Source of the DNA: Cytophagales bacterium
GTDB lineage: Bacteria; Bacteroidota; Bacteroidia; Cytophagales; Cyclobacteriaceae
Assembly (NCBI GenBank): GCA_003504855.1
Contig: DNZD01000293.1
Coordinates: 1 to 5,145 of the forward strand
Direction: 5' to 3'
Length of the DNA: 5,145 bases
Under the pieces are notes generated by a model, which saw only the letters and a list, made by a program, of their open reading frames with translations, searched no databases and had not been told where the DNA came from. Below, in pieces: positions 1 to 4,461 of this stretch (position 1 is its first letter; the number at the start of each line of letters is the position of its first letter). Both the position numbers and the translations under genes were made by a program.

Positions 1-1253
1 TTACGCACGACCGTTATTTCCTCGACAATGTCGCGTCGGTGATCTATGAACTTGATCGCGGTAAATTATATCGCTACGATGGTAACTATGCCTACTTTCT
101 CGAGAAGAAAGCCGAACGGGAAGAAATGCTGAAGACTGAAGTGACCAAGGCCAGGAACCTGCTCCGCAAGGAGTTGGAGTGGATGCGCAAGCAACCGAGG
201 GCTCGGGGTACAAAAGCGAAATACCGGATCGATGCATTTTACGAACTCAAGGAAGTTGCATCGCAGGACCTGAAGAAAGATAGACTCGAACTTGATTTTC
301 AGGAATCCCGCCAGGGTGGAAAAATTCTGGAGGTGGAGCACATCACGAAGAAATACGGTGACCAGGTGGTGGTCGATGATTTCTCATACGTGTTTAAGAA
401 GTTTGATCGCATCGGGGTGGTGGGCAAGAACGGCATTGGCAAGTCGACGTTCCTGAACATGATCACCCAGCAACTCAAGCCGGATAAAGGTATTGTGATG
501 CCCGGACTGACCACCAAATTCGGGTACTTCACCCAGGAGTCTATGACCCTGAACCCGGCCAACCGGATTATTGAAGAAGTGAAAGAGATTGCTGAGTTCA
601 TTACGCTTTCCGACGGCACGTCTATATCCGCCTCCAAGTTTCTGGAGAATTTTCTATTTCCCGCTGAGAAGCAATACACGTTCATTGAGAAGCTCAGCGG
701 CGGAGAGAAGAAGCGACTTCAGTTGCTCAAGTTGCTTGTGCTTAATCCTAATTTCCTGGTACTCGATGAGCCGACCAATGATTTTGATATTGATACGTTG
801 AACGTGCTGGAAGACTTCCTGGAGAAATTCTCCGGTTGTTTGGTGCTGGTGTCGCACGATCGTTATTTCATGGATCACCTCGTTGATAACCTGTTTGTGT
901 TTGAAGGAAACGGAAAGATCAGATTGTTCAACGGCAACTACACCTTTTACCGTAATTCCCTGGCAGAGGCAGAACCGGAGCCCGAGAAGAAGAAGAAAGT
1001 TGATCCGGCACCTGAAGTTGTGTCAACACAACCAATGGCCAAGAAGAAAGGCAATGCCAAAGACAAGCAGGAATATGCTGCCTTGGAGAAGGAAATTCAG
1101 GAGCTTGAAAAATCTAAGGCAGGCTGGATTGAAAAGCTGAATGCGGGAGGGAATCACGAGGAATTGCTGCAATGGTCGCAGGAGATCAAGCGCCTGAGTG
1201 ACCAGATCGACGCAAAGTCCATGCGGTGGTTGGAGCTGGGTGAGGTGCTGTGA
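1..1253 (+). CDS. ABC-F family ATPase, Uup-like, C-terminal part (5' end outside window)
   Basis: Reading starts at base 3 and 416 residues are visible; the upstream first ATPase domain is missing. The visible protein opens with THDRYFLD, the H-loop of the first ABC domain. Next is a charged alpha-helical linker (about residues 34-92) with an arginine-rich turn, RKQPRARGTKAKYR, typical of the ABC-F inter-domain linker. The second ABC domain follows: Walker A GKNGIGKS (about 141-148), Q-loop glutamine (about 178), signature LSGGEKKR (231-238), Walker B FLVLDE with catalytic glutamate (251-256) and H-loop SHDRYF (about 284-289). After a Pro/Glu/Lys-rich tether, residues 352-416 form a predicted coiled coil like the Uup C-terminal domain. 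ABC-F proteins have no membrane domain and act in the cytosol, on ribosomes or, for Uup, also linked to DNA branch structures. The D-loop reads NDFDI where NDLDI is usual. Which ABC-F subgroup beyond Uup-like is inference. The TGA stop is at 1251-1253. Confidence 0.95.
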   Translation, partial: THDRYFLDNVASVIYELDRGKLYRYDGNYAYFLEKKAEREEMLKTEVTKARNLLRKELEWMRKQPRARGTKAKYRIDAFYELKEVASQDLKKDRLELDFQESRQGGKILEVEHITKKYGDQVVVDDFSYVFKKFDRIGVVGKNGIGKSTFLNMITQQLKPDKGIVMPGLTTKFGYFTQESMTLNPANRIIEEVKEIAEFITLSDGTSISASKFLENFLFPAEKQYTFIEKLSGGEKKRLQLLKLLVLNPNFLVLDEPTNDFDIDTLNVLEDFLEKFSGCLVLVSHDRYFMDHLVDNLFVFEGNGKIRLFNGNYTFYRNSLAEAEPEPEKKKKVDPAPEVVSTQPMAKKKGNAKDKQEYAALEKEIQELEKSKAGWIEKLNAGGNHEELLQWSQEIKRLSDQIDAKSMRWLELGEVL

Positions 1254-1272
1254 CATTCGACGGTGTTCATTG

Positions 1273-1454
1273 TTAGTTCAGGCCGGTGTTCTTCACCTTC
1301 CTAAGTAGAACCTTGACTGCGTTAGTATCCACCCAACCATAATCTGAGATTTCAAGCCTAAGCCCGCGCCAGATTGAGATAATTCGATCGATAGCTTTAT
1401 TGATTCATCAACATGATACAGGATGCGATAGCCTCTCGAGTTTGCCGGGGTCAT
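1273..1454 (-). pseudogene. possible frameshifted small-protein remnant
   Basis: Tentative. On the minus strand one frame, from an ATG at 1454, reads MTPANSRGYRILYHVDES. Around 1400 the protein-like reading moves to another frame, RIISIWRGLRLEISDYGW and onward, ending KVKNTGLN with TAA at 1273-1275. Joining the two frames gives a plausible continuous small protein. The GYRILYHVDES...RIISIW pattern loosely recalls the beta-strand core of RelE/ParE-type toxins, but that resemblance is weak and made by eye. Neither frame alone gives a normal gene. It may be a decayed gene downstream of the ABC-F gene or chance. Apart from this, 1254-1489 shows only a short direct repeat, CGGTGTTC, at 1261-1268 and 1284-1291. 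Confidence 0.22.
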
Positions 1455-1489
1455 CAAGACAACACCTGTTTTAGTGCGCGCGTGGGCCC

Positions 1490-1585
1490 GGCGAAACGGC
1501 GGGGCGGAGCGATGGCACTGCGGGGAGAAGCATCGTTTCGCCTTGATTTTTTTTGGTCCTTTTTTGGATCAAGCCAAAAAAGGAC
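1490..1585. repeat. two-hairpin structured intergenic element
   Basis: A perfect 9-bp inverted repeat GGCGAAACG (1490-1498) / CGTTTCGCC (1534-1542) encloses 35 GC-rich bases, with an alternative inner pairing CGATG (1510-1514) / CATCG (1531-1535). It is followed by eight T residues (1547-1554). Next comes a perfect 12-bp inverted repeat GTCCTTTTTTGG (1556-1567) / CCAAAAAAGGAC (1574-1585) around the loop ATCAAG. The loop is also complementary to CTTGAT at 1542-1547, so alternative folds are possible. On the + strand the first stem plus T-run looks like an intrinsic terminator; the second stem is AT-rich and symmetric, so it could act in either direction. From memory, similar elements recur between genes in Bacteroidota genomes, which would make this a dispersed repeat rather than a gene-specific leader. 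That is unverified. It ends 66 bases before the next start codon. Confidence 0.6.
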
Positions 1586-1651
1586 GCTAAACAATGATTC
1601 CGTTCAATCGGCTACAATATTTTCCAGCCCTCCACGTCTAATGACTCCATC

Positions 1652-2764
1652 ATGCGCATCGTAAAAAATATTCTCGTAGGATTCCTGGTACTGGTCGCCG
1701 TGCTGGTACTGGGCCTCTATCTCTTTATGCAACAGAAATCATTTGGAACCGCACCGTCAGGCAAGCGCCTCGAACGGATACAACAATCTCCAAACTACAA
1801 AGATGGTCAGTTCATTAATCTGGATGAGACCCCAATGATGGCGAAGGGAGTAACTTATCCTGATTTGCTATACAAGTATTTCACGAAGTCCAAAGACACT
1901 GAGCCAGCCCAACCGTTGCCATCCATTCGTACCAATCTCCTGAACCTGGGCGATCAACCGGTGATTGTATGGTTTGGTCATTCTACCTATCTGATTTCTA
2001 TCGACGGAAAGAATATTCTGGTCGACCCCGTTTTCAGTGAGCGGGCATCTCCAGTGCAGTACATGGGACCCAAGGAGTATGCGTTTACTAATAGCTACTC
2101 TGTCAATGACCTGCCGCCCCTGGACCTCGTCATTATTTCTCATGATCACTATGATCACCTGGACTACAATACAATTAAGGCCATTCAATCGAAGACGAAA
2201 GCCTTCTGTGTAGGGCTGGGCATTGGTGCGCACCTGGAGTATTGGGGCGTGAAGCCTGAGGCCATTCATGAACTTGATTGGTGGGAGGGAGAAAATATTT
2301 TACCGGGACTCCGGATCACTTCTACACCGGCGCGGCATTTCTCAGGCAGAGGCTTTAAGCGGTACCAGACCTTGTGGAGTTCATTTGTGCTGGAAGTTGG
2401 CGGCAAAAAGATATTCGTAGGCGGAGATTCCGGATACAGTGATGTCTTCAGCACAATCGGAAAGAAGTTCGGTCCCTTTGATATTGTTATGCTGGAATGT
2501 GGGCAATACAATTCCTCCTGGCCTAACATTCACATGACACCCGAGCAGACCATTCAGGCCGGTATTGACCTTAAGTCAGCTGCCCTGATGCCGGTACATT
2601 GGGGTAAGTTTACGTTGTCATTGCATCCCTGGAACGAGCCTGCTGACCGTGCGTTGGCGGCTGCCGAAAAGCAACAGGTAAATCTGATTACCCCATTGAT
2701 GGGCGATCCGCTGTCGCTTGACACGTTACGGGCCGACAACCGGTGGTGGAAGGGGTTGAAGTAA
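1652..2764 (+). CDS. membrane-anchored MBL-fold metallo-hydrolase, NAPE-PLD/UlaG-like
   Basis: A 370-residue protein. Residues 5-26 are a single hydrophobic segment after a short basic start (MRIVKN), so it is probably anchored in or exported across the inner membrane; no lipobox cysteine is seen. The rest is a metallo-beta-lactamase fold of the Lactamase_B_2 type: GHSTYLI (109-115), ILVDPVFS (122-129), metal motif SHDHYDHLD (163-171), PARHFSGRG (226-234), GGDSGY (257-262), IHMTPEQ (293-299) and PVHWGKF (314-320). By comparison with NAPE-PLD, H164, H166 and H229 would bind one zinc, D168, H169 and H317 the second, and D259 would bridge them. All are present, so it should be catalytically intact. 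NAPE-PLD cleaves N-acyl-phosphatidylethanolamine and UlaG a lactone; the bacterial substrate here cannot be read from sequence. The ATG directly precedes the hydrophobic segment, which supports this start; no Shine-Dalgarno sequence is visible. It stands alone, flanked by repeat-bearing intergenic DNA on both sides. Confidence 0.93.
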   Translation: MRIVKNILVGFLVLVAVLVLGLYLFMQQKSFGTAPSGKRLERIQQSPNYKDGQFINLDETPMMAKGVTYPDLLYKYFTKSKDTEPAQPLPSIRTNLLNLGDQPVIVWFGHSTYLISIDGKNILVDPVFSERASPVQYMGPKEYAFTNSYSVNDLPPLDLVIISHDHYDHLDYNTIKAIQSKTKAFCVGLGIGAHLEYWGVKPEAIHELDWWEGENILPGLRITSTPARHFSGRGFKRYQTLWSSFVLEVGGKKIFVGGDSGYSDVFSTIGKKFGPFDIVMLECGQYNSSWPNIHMTPEQTIQAGIDLKSAALMPVHWGKFTLSLHPWNEPADRALAAAEKQQVNLITPLMGDPLSLDTLRADNRWWKGLK

Positions 2765-2768
2765 GACG

Positions 2769-2797
2769 GTGTCCTACACCTAATAGATGTAGGACAC
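2769..2797. repeat. palindromic repeat copy 1 (GTGTCCTACA type)
   Basis: Perfect 10-bp stem GTGTCCTACA (2769-2778) / TGTAGGACAC (2788-2797) with the 9-base loop CCTAATAGA. It begins 4 bases after the hydrolase stop codon, so it could fold at the 3' end of that transcript and stop or stabilise it. The downstream sequence TTGGGTTTCTT is only a poor T-tract. A near-identical palindrome recurs at 2905-2933, so it is better described as a repeat than as a dedicated terminator. Confidence 0.75.
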
Positions 2798-2901
2798 TTG
2801 GGTTTCTTAACCTCGCTCAAGAAGAACCGTAGCAAGGCCTTATTATAGCGGTTTTCCCTCCAATAATTCAATTTGTTATTGCTGGTTTTCCAGATGAACT
2901 G

Positions 2902-2937
2902 ACAGTGTCCTACACCTAATAAGTGTAGGACACCTGT
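2902..2937. repeat. palindromic repeat copy 2 (GTGTCCTACAC type)
   Basis: Perfect 11-bp stem GTGTCCTACAC (2905-2915) / GTGTAGGACAC (2923-2933) with loop CTAATAA. The flanks ACA (2902-2904) and TGT (2935-2937) extend it to 14 pairs with one bulged C. It shares the stem and the CTAATA loop core with the copy at 2769-2797, 136 bases upstream. No T-tract follows, which argues against a terminator role for this copy. Confidence 0.78.
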
Positions 2938-2967
2938 AGCTTTGCGGCAACAATGATGCGAGATTCT

Positions 2968-3091
2968 GCTGCAGCGCAGCCGTATGTTCATAGAACCGGA
3001 ACCCACGCAATCCACCAAGCTCCATTGGAGCGACATGTTGTCATAGCCGCCGTTTTAGACGACATATCGCTCCGCTGGAGCTCCAATGATT
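2968..3091. repeat. composite palindromic repeat, copy A (BIME-like)
   Basis: 124 bases, about 92% identical over 121 aligned positions to copy B at 3350-3470, plus an extra GAC triplet. It starts with GCTGC-AGC-GCAGC (2968-2980, a 5-bp stem with loop AGC) and continues with a conserved segment starting at TGTTCATAGAACC. It then carries two inverted arms: GCTCCATTGGAGCGACATGT (3019-3038) and ACATATCGCTCCGCTGGAGC (3062-3081), matching as reverse complements at 17 of 20 positions. Each arm is itself a small palindrome. This is the layout of paired REP units in inverted orientation; membership of a named REP family is inference. Confidence 0.8.
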
Positions 3092-3117
3092 GAGTTTTAT
3101 TTGATATCTAATAACAT

Positions 3118-3136
3118 TATGTACCGCTGGTGCATA
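3118..3136. repeat. hairpin with GCT triloop
   Basis: TATGTACC (3118-3125), loop GCT (3126-3128), GGTGCATA (3129-3136). The stem has 8 pairs including one T-G wobble. It has the same three-base loop as the second arm of the composite repeats but a different stem, so it looks like a diverged single unit of the same type. Confidence 0.6.
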
Positions 3137-3144
3137 TTAGTCCT

Positions 3145-3168
3145 GGGCCGGTGAAAAGGTACCGACCC
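3145..3168. repeat. imperfect hairpin GGGCCGGT/ACCGACCC
   Basis: Inverted repeat GGGCCGGT (3145-3152) and ACCGACCC (3161-3168), eight positions with one C-A mismatch, around loop GAAAAGGT. It is one of several adjacent palindromes between the two composite repeats. No function is evident. Confidence 0.45.
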
Positions 3169-3170
3169 TT

Positions 3171-3187
3171 AGAAGCGCGCGATAATG
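3171..3187. repeat. 17-base direct repeat, copy 1
   Basis: AGAAGCGCGCGATAATG here matches AGACGCGCGCGATAATG at 3530-3546 at 16 of 17 positions. Each copy lies downstream of one composite repeat (79 bases after copy A, 59 after copy B), which suggests that a larger module was duplicated. Confidence 0.65.
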
Positions 3188-3202
3188 AAGTAGATGATGG
3201 TT

Positions 3203-3219
3203 CAACCCATTTAGGGTTG
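3203..3219. repeat. hairpin CAACCC/GGGTTG
   Basis: Perfect 6-bp stem CAACCC (3203-3208) / GGGTTG (3214-3219) with loop ATTTA. It belongs to the palindrome cluster at 3118-3290; no T-tract or neighbouring gene end points to terminator function. Confidence 0.5.
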
Positions 3220-3236
3220 GGTTTAGATTTCCTACA

Positions 3237-3266
3237 ACTAACACGACATGACAATGCCGTGTTAGT
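3237..3266. repeat. hairpin ACTAACACG/CGTGTTAGT
   Basis: Perfect 9-bp inverted repeat ACTAACACG (3237-3245) / CGTGTTAGT (3258-3266) around a 12-base loop that contains a short inner CAT/ATG pairing. It is a member of the same palindrome cluster; no associated gene is visible. Confidence 0.6.
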
Positions 3267-3273
3267 CAGTATT

Positions 3274-3290
3274 CAATCCCTTCGGGATTG
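3274..3290. repeat. hairpin CAATCCC-TTC-GGGATTG
   Basis: Perfect 7-bp stem CAATCCC (3274-3280) / GGGATTG (3284-3290) with a three-base TTC loop. It lies 8 bases after the preceding hairpin, and the two together could form a compact folded segment. No T-run follows. Confidence 0.6.
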
Positions 3291-3349
3291 TTAATCGCAC
3301 CACCGTTTATGTTTGTGATGGATATCTGTAATAGTTTAATCTAACTCCG

Positions 3350-3470
3350 GCTGCAGCGCAGCCAGATGTTCATAGAACCGGAACCCACGCAATCCACCAA
3401 GTTCCAGCGGAGCGACATGTTGTTATAACCAGCGTTTTAGACATATCGCTCCGCTGGAGCTCCAACGATT
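3350..3470. repeat. composite palindromic repeat, copy B (BIME-like)
   Basis: 121 bases, about 92% identical to copy A. It begins with the hairpin GGCTGC-AGC-GCAGCC (3349-3363, perfect 6-bp stem), then the conserved segment starting at TGTTCATAGAACC. The inverted arms are GTTCCAGCGGAGCGACATGT (3401-3420) and ACATATCGCTCCGCTGGAGC (3441-3460), reverse complements at 18 of 20 positions around a 20-base centre. The first arm folds as GTTCC-AGC-GGAGC and the second as GCTCC-GCT-GGAGC, so the loops are also mutually complementary. Same direct orientation as copy A, offset 382 bases. Confidence 0.82.
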
Positions 3471-3520
3471 AAAACCATTGGCAAATTCTTTTGAAACTGA
3501 TTTTGAAGATTGGTAACACA

Positions 3521-3546
3521 CGCGTCAGGAGACGCGCGCGATAATG
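3521..3546. repeat. GC-rich hairpin plus 17-base direct repeat, copy 2
   Basis: A perfect 6-bp stem CGCGTC (3521-3526) / GACGCG (3531-3536) with loop AGGA runs into the 17-base repeat AGACGCGCGCGATAATG (3530-3546) shared with 3171-3187. The first copy lacks the upstream CGCGTC half, so only this one folds as a hairpin. Confidence 0.6.
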
Positions 3547-3605
3547 GGGTCTCTTTACGCGAACACTTGCGCCAGTTGTGACGTAGCGCCATCGTGCACC
3601 CCATT
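3543..3605. repeat. 8-bp inverted repeat AATGGGGT/ACCCCATT around 47 bases
   Basis: AATGGGGT (3543-3550) is the exact reverse complement of ACCCCATT (3598-3605). The enclosed 47 bases are GC-rich and contain partly self-complementary GCGC and TACG/CGTA words. The element abuts the hairpin and direct repeat at 3521-3546 on one side and the tandem repeat on the other. It could be the closing stem of a larger fold or the end of a small mobile palindrome. Confidence 0.5.
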
Positions 3606-3606
3606 T

Positions 3607-3638
3607 TCAAATCCTCAAATCCTCAAATCCTCAAATCA
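3607..3638. repeat. 8-bp tandem repeat, four units of TCAAATCC
   Basis: Four head-to-tail units TCAAATCC at 3607-3614, 3615-3622, 3623-3630 and 3631-3638; the last ends in A instead of C. From memory, TCAAAT-type tandem runs are common between genes in Bacteroidota. The number of units may vary between strains by replication slippage. Confidence 0.85.
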
Positions 3639-3662
3639 TCCAATTCCCCCTGACTTAAATCT

Positions 3663-3686
3663 TCTCTGCGCCCTCGCGCCCTTGCG
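3663..3686. repeat. degenerate period-8 stretch TCTCTGCG/CCCTCGCG/CCCTTGCG
   Basis: Three imperfect 8-base units at 3663-3670, 3671-3678 and 3679-3686, followed by GTGAAAAAA. Similar TGCGCC...TTGCGGTGAAA stretches are, from memory, a recurrent intergenic sequence in several bacterial phyla. It lies about 30 bases upstream of the start at 3717 and may overlap the promoter of that operon. Confidence 0.4.
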
Positions 3687-3699
3687 GTGAAAAAACCAC

Positions 3700-3707
3700 T
3701 ATACTTG
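3700..3707 (+). promoter_or_regulatory. candidate Bacteroidota -7 element TATACTTG
   Basis: TATACTTG differs at one position from the TAnnTTTG -7 consensus of Bacteroidota. A possible partner CTTG at 3681-3684 sits 15 bases upstream, shorter than the usual spacing. The start codon follows only 9 bases later, so the transcript would be nearly leaderless. Weak evidence. Confidence 0.25.
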
Positions 3708-3716
3708 TAACCAAGC

Positions 3717-4190
3717 ATGAAGGCGGCCACCGTACACGAAATCAAAAAGGAACTTAATACCCTGGAATCAACTACGCTGGTGGAGTTATGCCTGCGGCTG
3801 ACAAGGTTCAAACAGGACAACAAAGCCCTGCTGACCTACCTGCTATACGAGTCGCAGGATGAAAAGGCCTTCATACAAGGGGTAAAGGCCGAACTCGATG
3901 AAGCCATGGCCGAATTGCCCGTCAGTCAACTCTATTTCTACAAGAAGGGACTGAGGCGGATTCTCCGGAACCTCAACAAACAGATCCGCTACTCCGGCCA
4001 GCCGGCAACGGAACTGGAATTGCGGGTTTATTTCCTCACCGGAGTAAGGAATTCTGGCGTGGACTTGGACAAAAGTCCGGTGCTTCTAAATTTGTACCGG
4101 CAGCAACTCCGGAACGCCCACAAAGTGATGGCCAAACTCCCGGAAGACCTGCAATTTGACTATCAGGCTGACTTACAGCGATTGGAATAA
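3717..4190 (+). CDS. uncharacterised 157-residue helical protein
   Basis: I do not recognise a named family with confidence; from memory it resembles short hypothetical proteins conserved in Bacteroidota. It begins MKAATVHEIKKELNTLES, then VELCLRLTRFKQDNKALL (about 22-39) and LLYESQDEKAFIQGVKAELD (about 42-61). The middle holds a basic stretch KKGLRRILRNLNKQIRY (about 76-92), and the end is QADLQRLE. It has no signal peptide, membrane segment or cysteine cluster. Leucine and alternating charge suggest an all-helical soluble cytosolic protein. No Shine-Dalgarno sequence precedes the ATG; the start is chosen as the first ATG of the frame and because the conserved-looking KKEL segment follows at once. 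The stop at 4188-4190 lies two bases before the next start, so the two genes are almost certainly co-transcribed and probably co-translated. The basic central region and the DNA-binding partner hint at a nucleic-acid link, as inference only. Confidence 0.85.
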   Translation: MKAATVHEIKKELNTLESTTLVELCLRLTRFKQDNKALLTYLLYESQDEKAFIQGVKAELDEAMAELPVSQLYFYKKGLRRILRNLNKQIRYSGQPATELELRVYFLTGVRNSGVDLDKSPVLLNLYRQQLRNAHKVMAKLPEDLQFDYQADLQRLE

Positions 4191-4192
4191 CC

Positions 4193-4408
4193 ATGCAGTA
4201 CACCTCAAGCAACTCCCTGAACGGCAAGACGTTGGAGCATATCGTCACCCACCTGGTGGACCGCTATGGGTGGGAGGAACTTGCCCGCCGTATTCCCATT
4301 GAGCCTTTCCAGCAGGAGCCATCCATCAAGCCCGCTGTCGCTTTTCTCCGCAAAACAAGCTGGGCACGAAAGAAGGTGGAAGACCTCTATTTCGAATCAA
4401 TCTCCTGA
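4193..4408 (+). CDS. VF530 family small DNA-binding protein (DUF2132)
   Basis: A 71-residue protein matching the VF530 family (Pfam DUF2132) over nearly its whole length. Recognisable blocks are [20 protein letters not shown] (residues 9-28), the ELARRIPI segment, the [13 protein letters not shown] block (43-55) and [10 protein letters not shown] (57-66). The family is named after a Vibrio fischeri protein with a solved structure and reported DNA binding; it is a compact helical fold of about 70 residues, so this copy is full length. The cellular role is not established. The ATG lies two bases after the upstream stop, with no Shine-Dalgarno sequence, consistent with translational coupling. 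It is the second gene of the 3717-4408 unit. The downstream gene begins about 50 bases later and encodes an unrelated secreted protein, so it may be separately expressed. Confidence 0.92.
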   Translation: MQYTSSNSLNGKTLEHIVTHLVDRYGWEELARRIPIEPFQQEPSIKPAVAFLRKTSWARKKVEDLYFESIS

Positions 4409-4461
4409 CCGCACGCAATTCTTTTTTTTGCGATCTTGTTGTGGTTATGATACACCGCATC

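Larger units (their letters stand above)
2765..3716. other. long gene-free, palindrome-rich intergenic mosaic
   Basis: About 950 bases without a credible gene. In order it holds: a GTGTCCTACA palindrome, a spacer with smaller inverted repeats (CAATAA 2861-2866 / TTATTG 2876-2881), a second GTGTCCTACAC palindrome, composite repeat A, a run of six hairpins or short repeats, composite repeat B, an AT-rich spacer (3471-3520), a GC-rich hairpin with a 17-base repeat, an 8-bp inverted repeat around about 47 bases, an 8-bp tandem repeat and a second period-8 stretch just before the next gene. A long minus-strand open frame across 2554-3036 runs through the repeats and antisense to the hydrolase gene and is not credible. 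The arrangement suggests accumulation of short mobile palindromic elements. Confidence 0.8.

Noticed and set aside
1586..1651. promoter for the hydrolase gene (TACAAT at 1613-1618)
   Set aside because: It resembles a generic -10 box, but no matching upstream element and no good TAnnTTTG match was found.
1413..1664. + strand open frame of 83 codons between the ABC-F and hydrolase genes
   Set aside because: It runs through the two-hairpin element, has a composition shaped by that repeat, and overlaps the hydrolase start. There is no domain and no initiation signal.
2769..2797. dedicated intrinsic terminator of the hydrolase gene
   Set aside because: The stem is strong and well placed, but the T-tract is poor and an almost identical palindrome recurs 136 bases later away from any gene end. 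Kept as a repeat instead.
2554..3036. minus-strand open frame of 160 codons
   Set aside because: Half is antisense to the well-supported hydrolase gene and the rest reads through palindromic repeats; no recognisable protein motif.
2968..3470. CRISPR array
   Set aside because: Only two long copies, 382 bases apart, internally palindromic, with no regular short repeat-spacer pattern and no cas genes.
4409..4461. promoter for the DUF1080 gene (TTTG at 4427-4430 and TATGATAC at 4446-4453)
   Set aside because: The -7 match to the Bacteroidota consensus is poor, and the putative element would overlap an in-frame ATG; not supportable from sequence alone.
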